In this document: positions 1 through 8,399 of the stretch, one piece after another
Layout: each line of letters opens with the position of its first letter
How positions within the stretch are numbered: position 1 is the stretch's first letter
DNA from: Hymenobacter convexus
GTDB lineage: Bacteria > Bacteroidota > Bacteroidia > Cytophagales > Hymenobacteraceae
Reading direction: 5' to 3'
Length of the DNA stretch: 64,000 bases
NCBI RefSeq assembly: GCF_030580955.1
Contig: NZ_JAUQON010000014.1
Span: 81,046 to 145,045 of the forward strand
The notes under the pieces: model-generated
Databases searched by the model: none
What the model saw: the letters and a program-made list of their open reading frames with translations, nothing else
Told to the model about the DNA's origin: nothing
Made by a program: the position numbers and the translations under genes

Positions 1-483
1 CAGCAGCGCCTTGCGGACATAATTGGCCACGGTGGGCCGGCCGCTGGCGCTGCTGGTATCGCGCCACACCCGCGTTTGGCCCGCAAAGGCCGAATCCGTC
101 AGCATGGGCGAATCGGGGTTGAGCGGCGGAATCTGGCCGTGGAAAGCGTACTGCTTCACGCTGTTGATATCGCGCAGTTTCTGCAGGGCCAGCGCGGCGG
201 CGGCCAGCTTCACGGTGCTGGCCGGGTAGAAGTACTCGCGGGGCCGCACCCGATAAGTGGTGGTGCGGAAATGCGGCCGCCCCGCCGCATCGCGCCGAAT
301 GCGGGTGTACTGGATTTGCAAACGGTAGTTGTCGGGGCGGGCCAGCACGCGGCCCAGGCCCGCGCTGTCGTGACGCAACACTTGCCGCAGGCCGTTCGGC
401 CGGAATTGCGCCGCGGCGGGGGCGGCCGGGCCCAGCAGGAAACTCAGCCACAGCAGCAGCCGGATGCTCACGCGCGGCCGCAT
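1..483 (-). CDS. Class A beta-lactamase-like serine hydrolase, partial (3' end outside window)
   Basis: The first 161 codons are present and the reading frame runs off the left edge. An N-terminal signal peptide (about residues 1-26, ending AAAQ) predicts export. Residues 87-92 read YPASTVK, an SxxK motif with nucleophile Ser89 and Lys92, followed by an Ala/Leu-rich helix as in PenP-like serine hydrolases. The SDN and KTG motifs would lie beyond the edge, so activity cannot be judged. The start ATG shares its A with the TGA stop of the upstream epimerase gene (TGATG), which implies translational coupling. Together they could act on cell-wall peptides. It could be a beta-lactamase or a non-antibiotic peptidoglycan hydrolase; the family is clear, the substrate is not. 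Confidence 0.72.
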   Translation of the reverse strand, partial: MRPRVSIRLLLWLSFLLGPAAPAAAQFRPNGLRQVLRHDSAGLGRVLARPDNYRLQIQYTRIRRDAAGRPHFRTTTYRVRPREYFYPASTVKLAAAALALQKLRDINSVKQYAFHGQIPPLNPDSPMLTDSAFAGQTRVWRDTSSASGRPTVANYVRKALL

Positions 484-1598
484 CAGAAATGAACCTGTTC
501 GGCCCGGCGCAGCCAGTCCTCGTCGATGGTGGCGCCCAGGCCGGGGCCGGTGGGCATCTCAATCAGGCCGCCCGGCCCGTAGCGGAAACCGCCCAGCACG
601 GGGTCGTCGGTGAACATGAGCGGGGTGTCGAAATCGCAGTGGTGAATGGCCGGGTTGCTCAGGGCGAGGTGGGCGGCGGCCGTCATGCCCAGCCGCGATT
701 CGAGGAAGCCGCCCACTTGCAGCGTGAGGCCGGCGGCTTCGCCCAGCTTCGCAATCTTCTGGGCCCGGTGGAAGCCGGAAGACTTGCCCAGCTTGATGTT
801 CAGCATCTGGCAGGCCTGCAGCTGGATGAGCCGGGCGGCGTCGTACTCGTCGCCGCAACTTTCGTCGGCCATGATGGGGATGGGCGAGGCGGCCGACACC
901 CGGCTCAGCTCCATGAAATGCTGGCGCAGAATGGGTTCCTCGCAGTGCTCGATGTTGAACTCGGCCAGCGCCTGGAGCACGGCAATGGCGTGGTCGGCCG
1001 TGTGCCAGCCCTGGTTGGCATCGATGCGCAACGGGTGTGCCATGCCAATGCCGGCCCGAATGGCGCGAATGCGCGCCACGTCATCGTCCAGGGTCCCGCC
1101 CAGCTTCACCTTGATGGCTGGGAAGCCTTCCTCTTGGAAGCGCACGGCGTCGGCCTGCATTTTGGCGGGCGGGCCGAGGCTCACGGTCATGTCGGTGGTG
1201 AGGATTTTATCGTTTTTGCCGCCCAGGAATTCGTAGAGCGGCAGGCCGGCGTGCTGGGCCGCGAGGTCGTGCAGGGCAATATCGAAGGCGCTTTTGATGC
1301 TGCTGTTGCCGTAGATGATGCGGTCCAGCTCGGCCAGGTTGCCGGCCAGGTCCAGCGCGTCGCGCCCTTGCAGGGCCGGCGCAAAGTACTGGCCCACAAT
1401 GAAGCAGGTATCGACGCTCTCGCCGTTGATGGTGAGAAAGGGGCTGCACTCGCCGTAGCCCACCAGGCCGCCCGCGGTGCGAATGACGACCACAATGTTT
1501 TCGACCGCCGTAAGCGGGCCGAGCGAAATGATGAAGGGCTCTTTCAGCGGTACGAGCAGCTTGTAGATACCGATGGTTTGGATGACGGTGCCGGGCAT
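483..1598 (-). CDS. Dipeptide epimerase (L-Ala-D/L-Glu epimerase type, enolase superfamily)
   Basis: The 371-residue protein has the N-terminal capping domain and (beta/alpha)8 barrel layout of the muconate-lactonizing/dipeptide epimerase subgroup. Visible catalytic elements are the KxK pair in AIKVKLG (Lys163/Lys165), metal ligands Asp193 (RIDANQGW), Glu220/221 (CEEPI) and Asp245 (MADES), and the second-face Lys269 (NIKLGKSSG). Members of this family epimerise L-Ala-D-Glu from murein peptides so it can be degraded, so a role in peptidoglycan recycling is likely, although the exact dipeptide cannot be read from sequence. It has no signal peptide and should be cytoplasmic. It heads a two-gene operon with the overlapping exported serine hydrolase. 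Confidence 0.88.
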   Translation of the reverse strand: MPGTVIQTIGIYKLLVPLKEPFIISLGPLTAVENIVVVIRTAGGLVGYGECSPFLTINGESVDTCFIVGQYFAPALQGRDALDLAGNLAELDRIIYGNSSIKSAFDIALHDLAAQHAGLPLYEFLGGKNDKILTTDMTVSLGPPAKMQADAVRFQEEGFPAIKVKLGGTLDDDVARIRAIRAGIGMAHPLRIDANQGWHTADHAIAVLQALAEFNIEHCEEPILRQHFMELSRVSAASPIPIMADESCGDEYDAARLIQLQACQMLNIKLGKSSGFHRAQKIAKLGEAAGLTLQVGGFLESRLGMTAAAHLALSNPAIHHCDFDTPLMFTDDPVLGGFRYGPGGLIEMPTGPGLGATIDEDWLRRAEQVHF

Positions 1599-1719
1599 GG
1601 ATGGGTGGGAAGGCTAAGCCGCAAATGACGCACAAGCGCGGCACTTCACCAATCCATCGGGGCGAATGGCGCTTTCCTTTTATAAGGCTGCGGGGCGGGT
1701 TCCGTCCAAACGGATACTC

Positions 1720-1751
1720 TTTCAATCCTAACCTATTAGTATGTAGGTTTG
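1720..1751 (+). promoter_or_regulatory. Putative Bacteroidota-type promoter of the TPR sensor kinase
   Basis: TAGGTTTG at 1744-1751 matches the TAnnTTTG -7 consensus. TTTC at 1720-1723 lies 20 nt upstream in the -33 position. Transcription would start near 1758, after the in-frame TTG at 1749, which supports the ATG at 1776 as the real start. Confidence 0.5.
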
Positions 1752-1775
1752 TCAATTGTCTGCTTACTGCTCTTT

Positions 1776-4067
1776 ATGGCCACTCGTCTACTGCGCTTCG
1801 CTCCACTTTTCTGCCTGCTGGTGCTGCTGGGCCACGGGCCGCTGGCCGCCCAAACCCCGATGGCGGCCTCGTTCCGGTACTGGGACGCCCCGCCCGATTC
1901 GCTACGCAAAGTGCTGGCCGGGCAGCACTCCGACACGGCCCGCCTGCGTACCCTGCTGCACCTCGTCGACCTGACGTTTGAGGATGGCACGAACGGCGCC
2001 GAGGTGCAGGAGCTGGCCGCCTTAACGGCCCGGCTGAAACGCCCCGAGCGCACGGCCTATGCCCATGTGCTGGCCGGGGTCCGGCTAGCCGCCGCGCAGC
2101 CCGCCGCCGCGCTCGACACCCTGAAAGTGGCGTTGGCCGCGTTCGATTCCCTCGGCCGGTCCGTGCCCCAGCTGGTGGTCAACCTGCGCCAGTACTACAA
2201 CCGCCTGAACCAGCCGGAGGCCCGGCGGGCCTTCTACGAGGCGCGGCTGGCTTACTACCTGAAGCGGGGCGATTTGCACAGCGCCGCCGCCTGCTACCAC
2301 GGGCTGGGCGGCTACTACGTTTCGCGCGGCGACTACAACCAGGCGGTGAGCAATTACCTGCGCTCCGCCGATGGGTTTCGGCGCTTCAGCACCGGGTGGT
2401 ACTTCAATGAGCTGCAGGTGGTGGGCGCCAACTATGCCCTGTGGGGCAACTTCTCAAAGTCCCTGCAATACCTGCGGCTGGCCTTGCGGGTGCCGCACCG
2501 CAACCAATCCACCTCCTTTATCTACCGGAGCATTGCCGCCATTTCCCTGCACGACAAAAACTACCCGGCGGCCTGGCGCTACGCCGACAGCGCCCTGGTG
2601 GCCCAGAAATCGAACCCCATCGAAGTACTGTCGGACCGTGCCTACGGGCTGCTGCTGAAAAGCACGATACTGCTGGCCCAACACCGGACGGACGAAGCAG
2701 GCCCGCTGTTGGAGCAGGCACAGCAGATAGCCGATTCCCTGCAGATGCCGCTGAACAGCCCGCAGGGGGCCTTTGAGCTGGATGCTACCTGGGCCCGCTA
2801 CTACGCCGCCCTGGGCCAGCCGGCCCGGGCCGCACAGCGCTGGAAAGCAGCCCTGCGCCAGTCCCTCATCAGCCAGAGCCGGCCCCTGCGCCTGGCCTAC
2901 CTGCGCGAGCTGGCCCGCTGCTACCGGCAGCAGGGGCAGGCCGGGCCGGCGGCCGACTTCGCTCTGGCCGCCGTGGCCCTGGCCGATACCCTGGAAACCA
3001 ACCAGGGCAACTTCCACGTGGCCCAGTACGAAGCCGAGCAGGCCGACCGCGCCCAAACGGCCCGCATTGCCGGCCTGCGCCAAACCCAGCTGCGCGACGA
3101 AGCCCGGGCCCGGCAGCAACGCCTCGTGTCGTGGGTGTTGCTGGGTGGGGTGGCGGGGCTGCTGGGCCTGGCCGCCGTGCTCTACTTCGCCTTCCGCCGC
3201 TCCGAGCGCCTGGGCCAGCTGGTGAGCCGCCAGAAACAGGACCTGCAAATCCAGCGCGACCAGCTCAACAACTCGCTCACGGAGCTGCGCACTACGCAGG
3301 CCCAGCTCATTCAGCGCGAGAAGATGGCCAGCCTGGGCGAGCTCACGGCCGGCATTGCCCACGAGATTCAAAACCCGCTCAACTTCGTGAACAACTTTGC
3401 CGATGTGAGCGCCGAGTTGGTGGCCGAGCTGCAGGAAGCCCAGGCCGTGGGCGACACCGTGGAAGTGGAAGCCCTGGCCGGCGACGTGGCCCAGAACCTG
3501 ACCAAAATCTGCCACCACGGCCGCCGGGCCGCCGCCATCGTGCGCGGCATGCTGGACCACTCGCGCACCAGCGCCGGCGAGCGCGCCCCCGCCGACCTCA
3601 ACCGCCTCGCCGACGAGTACCTGCGGCTGGCCTACCAGGGCCTGCGCGCCGCCGACAAATCCTTCAACGCCACCCTCGAAACCGACCTCGCCCCCGCCCT
3701 GCCGCGGGTGCCCGTGGTGGCCACCGACCTGGGCCGGGTACTGCTCAACCTGTTCGGCAACGCTTTCTACGCCGTGCGCCAGCGCCAGCAGGCCGGTGAG
3801 GCCGGCTACGCGCCCACCGTGCGCGTGCGCACCCGGCAAGTGGGCAGCCAGCTCGAAATCCGGGTGCAGGACAACGGCACGGGCATGCCTGCCGATGTGC
3901 TGGCCAAGATTTTCCAGCCCTTCTTCACTACCAAGCCCACCGGCCAGGGCACGGGCCTGGGCCTCTCGCTGAGCTACGACATCGTGACTCAGGGCCACGG
4001 CGGCACCCTCACCGCAGAAAGCCAGCCCGGGCAGGGCAGCGAGTTCGTCATCTCGCTGCCGCTTTAG
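1776..4067 (+). CDS. TPR-containing membrane sensor histidine kinase
   Basis: This 763-residue protein begins with a signal peptide (cleavage after about residue 26, LAAQ). A long helical region (about 30-440) follows with TPR-like repeats, expected in the periplasm. One membrane helix lies at about 450-472 (VLLGGVAGLLGLAAVLYF), then a coiled coil, a HisKA-like H-box with His529 in AGIAHEIQNPL, and a HATPase domain with N-box and G-boxes (DNGTGMP; GTGLGLSLSY). No receiver domain is fused and no response regulator is adjacent, so its partner lies elsewhere. I chose the ATG at 1776 because it puts the signal peptide at the N-terminus and follows the predicted promoter. The signal is unknown. 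Confidence 0.9.
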   Translation: MATRLLRFAPLFCLLVLLGHGPLAAQTPMAASFRYWDAPPDSLRKVLAGQHSDTARLRTLLHLVDLTFEDGTNGAEVQELAALTARLKRPERTAYAHVLAGVRLAAAQPAAALDTLKVALAAFDSLGRSVPQLVVNLRQYYNRLNQPEARRAFYEARLAYYLKRGDLHSAAACYHGLGGYYVSRGDYNQAVSNYLRSADGFRRFSTGWYFNELQVVGANYALWGNFSKSLQYLRLALRVPHRNQSTSFIYRSIAAISLHDKNYPAAWRYADSALVAQKSNPIEVLSDRAYGLLLKSTILLAQHRTDEAGPLLEQAQQIADSLQMPLNSPQGAFELDATWARYYAALGQPARAAQRWKAALRQSLISQSRPLRLAYLRELARCYRQQGQAGPAADFALAAVALADTLETNQGNFHVAQYEAEQADRAQTARIAGLRQTQLRDEARARQQRLVSWVLLGGVAGLLGLAAVLYFAFRRSERLGQLVSRQKQDLQIQRDQLNNSLTELRTTQAQLIQREKMASLGELTAGIAHEIQNPLNFVNNFADVSAELVAELQEAQAVGDTVEVEALAGDVAQNLTKICHHGRRAAAIVRGMLDHSRTSAGERAPADLNRLADEYLRLAYQGLRAADKSFNATLETDLAPALPRVPVVATDLGRVLLNLFGNAFYAVRQRQQAGEAGYAPTVRVRTRQVGSQLEIRVQDNGTGMPADVLAKIFQPFFTTKPTGQGTGLGLSLSYDIVTQGHGGTLTAESQPGQGSEFVISLPL

Positions 4068-4151
4068 CAACGGGTCGATTTATTGGGCAACAGCCTTTAA
4101 CCCTTGAAGTGAAGCCGGGCGAAGATGTGGAAATAAACGAAACCCGTTGTT

Positions 4152-4613
4152 TTAAGGATGCTGAAAGTACACTGCCTCGTCGGATAGCCCATGCGCAATG
4201 GTTTCGAGCAACGACCAGGCCTCGGCTACATAGTCGAGATTCTGGAAGGCAACGTGGCTGAATGCTGAGTAGTAAAGCGGGCTTATAAAGGACGAAAGGG
4301 GCCGGCTGACCACGCCCGACAACAACGCGGCGTGCCCCATCACCGTCACCTGAAACGTAGCGGCGCACCTGCAGCCATGCAGCGGCTGGGGCTCGGTCGT
4401 TAGCTGCAGCGTGGTTTGGTCGCGGGAGCTTATCAGGTAGCCCTGTTGCAGCAACACCCGGGCCACCCGCTCCAGCAGCACGGCGCCGCTGTCAGGCATG
4501 GCCACGGCGATAACGTTGACGCCCTCCTCGTGCGCTGGGACCTTGTGCGCGGCAAGGTGCTGGGCCCGCGCGGGTAGGTACAGGAGCAGCAAAACTACCA
4601 AAAGCCTTTTCAT
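4152..4613 (-). CDS. Hypothetical exported protein
   Basis: This 153-residue protein has an N-terminal signal peptide (MKRLLVVLLLLYLPARAQ). The remainder has mixed alpha/beta character with one CRC motif (GCRCAATF) near residue 81. I do not recognise a family. It sits alone on the minus strand, downstream of the outer-membrane-type gene at 4807-5538, with a 193-base gap that argues against tight coupling. The export signal and consistent GC3 support a real gene; function is unknown. Confidence 0.6.
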   Translation of the reverse strand: MKRLLVVLLLLYLPARAQHLAAHKVPAHEEGVNVIAVAMPDSGAVLLERVARVLLQQGYLISSRDQTTLQLTTEPQPLHGCRCAATFQVTVMGHAALLSGVVSRPLSSFISPLYYSAFSHVAFQNLDYVAEAWSLLETIAHGLSDEAVYFQHP

Positions 4614-4806
4614 TGCAGCGTCTATTGGTAATCACGCGCCACCCAAGGCGTGTAGCTTTCAAGGCTCTATTCGTTCTTGCCGCCCGGCTTTATTCATTTA
4701 CCTTGAATGAATACTGGACATGAGGCGTAACGTTTGGCCGCAAACACTATTGCCGTAGAGGCAAAAATTTTGCGGGTTACCGGCCCATCCAGCGCGAAAA
4801 ACCGCG

Positions 4807-5538
4807 CTACAAGTAGCTGGTGCGCCCGGGCCGACTGCCGAAGCGGTAGCGGAAGCTGGCCCCGGCCATGGGCACCAGCGCCGCTTCATACGGCGCGGCG
4901 CCGCTGCTGTAGCAGCGCTGGTTGAGGGCGGCTTCTACCACGATTTCGGCGCCTGGCCCTACGGCCACTGCCCCGGCCACCCCCGCCGTGGCGTAGAGGC
5001 TGGTGGTGCGCTGGCGGCTGGCGGTTTCGAGCAAGGGCTGGCCGGGCAGCGCGGTGGCTTCCTGCGTATCGAACTGCTGCCATTGGGGCGTGGCGCCGGC
5101 AAAGGCTTCGAGCCGCCACTGCGGGGCCAGCTGCCAGCCCGGGCTGAAGCGCACCAGCACCGGCACGGCCCCAAACCGCCCGCTGAAGCGGCCCGTGCCC
5201 GTGGGCATGCCCGGGCCGCCGGGGCCCGTCACGCCGGGAATAATATCGTACGAATGCCCAAACCCGCCCAGGTTGAGGCCCACCTGCGCGGCCCACCGGT
5301 CGTTGAAGCGCACGCCCGCGAAAGCGGCCAGCAGGTCCCAGTCCATGGTTTGGTCGCGCGCGGCCAGTTCGCGCCAATAAACCGGCATGGCGGCCTGCAG
5401 GCCCACGTATACATGCGGCCGGCTGCTGCGGGTGGCCTGGTAGCGGGTGAACTCCTGGTCGGGCGCGGCCGGCTTGGTTTGGGCAAAGGCGGCGCCGGGC
5501 AAGGCCAGGGCCAGCAACAGGGAGTAGCGTTGACGCAT
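4807..5538 (-). CDS. Putative outer-membrane beta-barrel protein
   Basis: The 243-residue product has a signal peptide ending AAFAQ at about residue 20. After it come alternating hydrophobic/aromatic strands typical of small 8- to 10-stranded barrels, for example VYVGLQAAMPVYW, WAAQVGLNLGGFGHSY and AVPVLVRFSPGWQL. The C-terminal segment ASFRYRFGSR is a plausible closing strand. This resembles the outer membrane beta-barrel (PorT/OmpW-like) groups of Bacteroidota, but no specific family is recognised. A TATATTTA box about 40 nt upstream of the ATG could be its promoter. Confidence 0.6.
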   Translation of the reverse strand: MRQRYSLLLALALPGAAFAQTKPAAPDQEFTRYQATRSSRPHVYVGLQAAMPVYWRELAARDQTMDWDLLAAFAGVRFNDRWAAQVGLNLGGFGHSYDIIPGVTGPGGPGMPTGTGRFSGRFGAVPVLVRFSPGWQLAPQWRLEAFAGATPQWQQFDTQEATALPGQPLLETASRQRTTSLYATAGVAGAVAVGPGAEIVVEAALNQRCYSSGAAPYEAALVPMAGASFRYRFGSRPGRTSYL

Positions 5539-5913
5539 AATGAGGCTGAAAAAGAATAGTTTGGTGCTTAAATATAAGAACTTACAGGCAATTTAGGAGG
5601 CGTTATCCTTCCGAAAAAGTACAACCCTGGGCCACACTTGGGCCAAGTGAGAAACGGAGGAAAATGACCACAAAACGTCATGCTGAGCGCAGCCGAAGCA
5701 TCTCTACTGCAGTAGTAAATGAATTACTTGTGCGGTAGAGATGCTTCGGCTGCGCTCAGCATGACTCGGAAAACGATTTTCTCAACTGGCTTTTACACCC
5801 GTGCCCTCTAGCAGCGGACGCGGCTCAGGCAAAGTGCGCGCTGCATCCCATATTTGCCGAACGCCTGCCGGGCCAACTCATTCTGCTCCAGCTCACTTTA
5901 ATCCCACCCGTCG
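5539..5913. other. Divergent intergenic region with one hairpin repeat
   Basis: The 375 bases separate the barrel gene (minus) and the acyltransferase gene (plus). The only structure I see is the family A inverted repeat at 5677-5765 and a possible minus-strand TATATTTA promoter box close to 5538. No ORF here has a convincing start or composition. Confidence 0.5.
5677..5765. repeat. Family A intergenic inverted repeat, copy A1
   Basis: The left arm begins GTCATGCTGAGCGCAGCCGA and the right arm is its near-perfect reverse complement, about 32 bp each, around a spacer of roughly 25 nt. It lies in a divergent intergenic region, so it is not simply a terminator. Confidence 0.9.
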
Positions 5914-7104
5914 ATGTCTTCCAATGCTACCCTTGCGGCGCCGGCCGTGCTGCCCCGCGCCGCCACGCCCCGCGTGCAGGCCCTCGACGTGGTGCGGGGC
6001 CTGGTGATGGTCATCATGGCCCTCGACCACACCCGCGATTTCTGGAGCCCCTTCCCGGTGCGTCCCGAAGACGTGGCCCACGCCCCGGCGCTGCTGTTTC
6101 TCACGCGCTGGGTCACGCACTTCTGCGCGCCCACGTTTGTGTTTTTGTCGGGCTGCAGCGTGTATTTGTATGAGCAGAAGCGACAGGATGGGGCGGCCGT
6201 GAGTTGGTTTCTGCTCACGCGGGGGCTGTGGCTCATTTTCCTGGAAGTAGTCCTGCTCACCTTCGTCATCAGTTGGAGCCACGACCTGCTGTTGCTGCTC
6301 GTGATTTATGTTATCGGGGCGGGCCTGGTGCTGCTGGCGGGGCTACGCTGGCTGCCACGCTGGGCGCTGGCGGCGCTGGCGGCGGCCATCGTGTTCGGCC
6401 ACAACCTGGTGCCCAACATCGCGCCCGTGACGCCGGCCAACGCCGGGTGGGCGCTGCTCTGCAACGGGCCGTTTGTGCTGCCGTTGCTGGGCAAGCCGGC
6501 GCTGGTGGGCTATTCGCTGGGGCCGTGGCTGGGGGTGCTGCTGGCCGGCTACGTGCTGGGGCCGTGGTTTAGGCTGCCGCTGCCGGCGCGCAACCGGCGC
6601 CTGCGCTGGGCCGGGGCCGGTCTGCTGGTGCTTTTCCTGGTGCTGCGGGCCACCAACTGGTACGGCGACCCGCAGCCCTGGAGCGCGCAGCCGCAGGGCC
6701 CGCTGCACACGGCGCTCTCGTTTCTAAACGTCACAAAGTCGCCGCCGTCGCTGCTCTTCGTCAGCCTCACGCTGGGCGTGTCGCTGCTGCTGCTCAGCTG
6801 GGCCGAAACGGCCACCGGCGGGCTGGCGCGGATACTGCGCACGTTTGGGCAGGTGCCGTTTTTCTACTACATCGGGCACTTTTCGCTCCTCAGCCTCACG
6901 GCCTGGGCGTGGACAACGGTGGCTTTTGGCAAAGCCATCAACCTGGCCTTTGCCGACGTGAAGGACTGGCCCGCCGGCTACGTGCCCAGCCTGGCCCGGG
7001 CCTACCTGGTGTGGGCCACAGTGGTGGTGCTGATGTACTGGCCGTGCCGCTGGTACCAGCGCTTCAAGCAAACCCACACGTACTGGTGGCTGGCGTATTT
7101 GTAA
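5914..7104 (+). CDS. DUF1624/HGSNAT-like membrane acyltransferase
   Basis: The 396-residue integral membrane protein has about ten hydrophobic helices. Near the N-terminus, ALDVVRGLVMVIMALDHTRDF (residues 24-44) is the signature of DUF1624 proteins related to heparan-alpha-glucosaminide N-acetyltransferase and YeiB. That motif carries the conserved Arg and His thought to handle the acyl group. A second conserved stretch is FFYYIGHFSLL near residue 315. The family transfers acetyl groups to sugars at the membrane or has unknown acyl substrates; the substrate here cannot be told. It is monocistronic. The ATG at 5914 gives a short polar N-terminus before helix 1. Confidence 0.82.
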   Translation: MSSNATLAAPAVLPRAATPRVQALDVVRGLVMVIMALDHTRDFWSPFPVRPEDVAHAPALLFLTRWVTHFCAPTFVFLSGCSVYLYEQKRQDGAAVSWFLLTRGLWLIFLEVVLLTFVISWSHDLLLLLVIYVIGAGLVLLAGLRWLPRWALAALAAAIVFGHNLVPNIAPVTPANAGWALLCNGPFVLPLLGKPALVGYSLGPWLGVLLAGYVLGPWFRLPLPARNRRLRWAGAGLLVLFLVLRATNWYGDPQPWSAQPQGPLHTALSFLNVTKSPPSLLFVSLTLGVSLLLLSWAETATGGLARILRTFGQVPFFYYIGHFSLLSLTAWAWTTVAFGKAINLAFADVKDWPAGYVPSLARAYLVWATVVVLMYWPCRWYQRFKQTHTYWWLAYL

Positions 7105-7127
7105 GCGAGGCGGCGGATACCCGGAAT

Positions 7128-7514
7128 TCAGCGGGTTCGATGGCCGTTTTTTAGCACAGTGAAGGAGGTATAGCAAAATATTCTTGCCGGGTCAGGTCGA
7201 CCTCTCGTCAGGTATCGCGCGGTCATGAATCTCGCCGGAACTCCTTTCCCCAGCTTGAAATATCCCTTTACACGAAGCTGAAGTGGAATATTATTCCCGT
7301 CCCACAAGTCATCAGCTTCTGCAAGAGTCGCCTTGTTTCTTTCCAGATAGATGTATTCCGGGTATTTCACGAATGACTTCGTATTAATAACCCATTGGGT
7401 ACACGTACATCCAACGGCGCCATAAGACACAACAAGCGTCGATGCAGGCTCTTTTTTGGTGGCCCCGAAAAAGGCGGCGCTCCACAAGCCGGCCAGGACA
7501 GTAATTGCGTTCAT
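7128..7514 (-). CDS. Hypothetical exported protein
   Basis: The 128-residue product starts at the ATG at 7514, which places a signal-peptide-like segment (NAITVLAGLWSAAFFGA) at the N-terminus. A CTC motif (VGCTCTQWVI) follows at about residue 35. The rest is a basic beta-rich domain (IPLQLRVKGYFKLGKG; MTARYL). No family is recognised, although the CxCxxW pattern with an exported start is reminiscent of small Bacteroidota secreted proteins. GC content is visibly lower than in neighbouring genes. It converges on the acyltransferase with a 23-base gap. Confidence 0.55.
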   Translation of the reverse strand: MNAITVLAGLWSAAFFGATKKEPASTLVVSYGAVGCTCTQWVINTKSFVKYPEYIYLERNKATLAEADDLWDGNNIPLQLRVKGYFKLGKGVPARFMTARYLTRGRPDPARIFCYTSFTVLKNGHRTR

Positions 7515-7832
7515 CGTATTGTCTGAAAGGAACAATCAGGAATCTCAAGCGGCCACAGTAGCCGAAGCAACCGCCTTATCTACCCTCGCCGGCGCCGTTT
7601 CCCGCGTGGCTTTGGTTATTTGAGCCGCGGGCAAACACTCCAAAGTATTTTCAGCAGCAATTAGGTCCGCTCTGTTATTACTCAGTACGCGGGTTATGAC
7701 GATGCCGGAAGCGTCCGCCGCTTTGAATCTGCCCCAGTCGAAAGGGCAAAGTAGGCAGGAACGAAACAGGACACTCCGTGGAGTGCCCTGTTTTGGTTTT
7801 TTAGGTGCTCACTACATCAGTAAACAACTCCC
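7515..7832. other. Intergenic region without a supported gene
   Basis: The 318 bases hold a plus-strand hairpin terminator near the right end but no plus-strand gene feeding it. A short plus-strand stretch (about 7526-7612) has Ala-rich codons that look like a gene tail, but it has no start. It may be the remnant of a lost gene. Confidence 0.4.
7765..7802 (+). terminator. Rho-independent terminator-like hairpin without an upstream gene
   Basis: Thirteen-base arms (AACAGGACACTCC and GGAGTGCCCTGTT, one mismatch) are followed by TTGGTTTTTT. The orientation is plus, yet the nearest plus-strand gene ends at 7104, with an opposing gene in between. Confidence 0.6.
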
Positions 7833-8360
7833 TTAAACAAACCTTTCCTTTTGGCAAAACCACTTCCACCACATTTGCCACAGGACTAATCCTATTCGCC
7901 ACGGCCACCGCTGCCAGTTGCTATGAAATCTGGTTTTATGTGACATAAGCGAAACATAGGGTGGAATAGGTATTGCAACATGAAATGGCGGGTACCCCTC
8001 TCGCTCATGGTAGATATCTGAAATATCTTGACGCAAACGTCGGTCAATAAATAGCTCCAAGGTAGCCTTCTTGAATGTAGCATCGCAAACAGAAATGTTG
8101 ACGTATGCCGGCACCTTTTGCGCTACCCATAACCGCTCTACTACTTCTGCGGCTGTTAGATGCTGCCCTATTTCCTGCTTCCGAGCCTGAAAACGCTCCC
8201 ATTCAAACAAACTCAAATAAGGAGCCTCGTCATTGAGATTATCTGGCCGAATGACGAAGTCTACAGTATCAGAAATTCTGTTCCAGCATAGTTGTCTGGT
8301 CAAAGACAATGTTGACTGGACAGCTGCTTGAAGATTGATTGCAAATTGCTCTTTCTGCAT
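7833..8360 (-). CDS. Hypothetical protein, low GC
   Basis: The 175-residue product has no signal peptide. It has acidic/aromatic helices in the first half (LSLFEWERFQARKQEIGQHL) and a Trp-rich, basic C-terminal tail (WQRWPWRIGLVLWQMWWKWF) that could associate with membranes. No family is recognised. Codon choice is much more AT-rich (near 45 percent GC) than adjacent genes, consistent with recent acquisition. It lies downstream of and codirectional with the GH31 gene, 39 bases away, but its composition suggests an independent origin. Confidence 0.5.
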   Translation of the reverse strand: MQKEQFAINLQAAVQSTLSLTRQLCWNRISDTVDFVIRPDNLNDEAPYLSLFEWERFQARKQEIGQHLTAAEVVERLWVAQKVPAYVNISVCDATFKKATLELFIDRRLRQDISDIYHEREGYPPFHVAIPIPPYVSLMSHKTRFHSNWQRWPWRIGLVLWQMWWKWFCQKERFV

Positions 8361-8399
8361 AAGCTTTTGGCGGCATAGCGAAACACGTTATCAAATGCC

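Noticed and set aside
489..1628. A 379-codon open frame on the plus strand opposite the dipeptide epimerase
   Set aside because: It is the antisense shadow of a high-GC gene. Its translation has no family motifs, while the minus strand has a complete enolase-superfamily active site.
5677..5765. Family A repeats as ordinary transcription terminators
   Set aside because: This copy and two others lie between divergent genes, where no transcript would end, and most copies lack a T-run.
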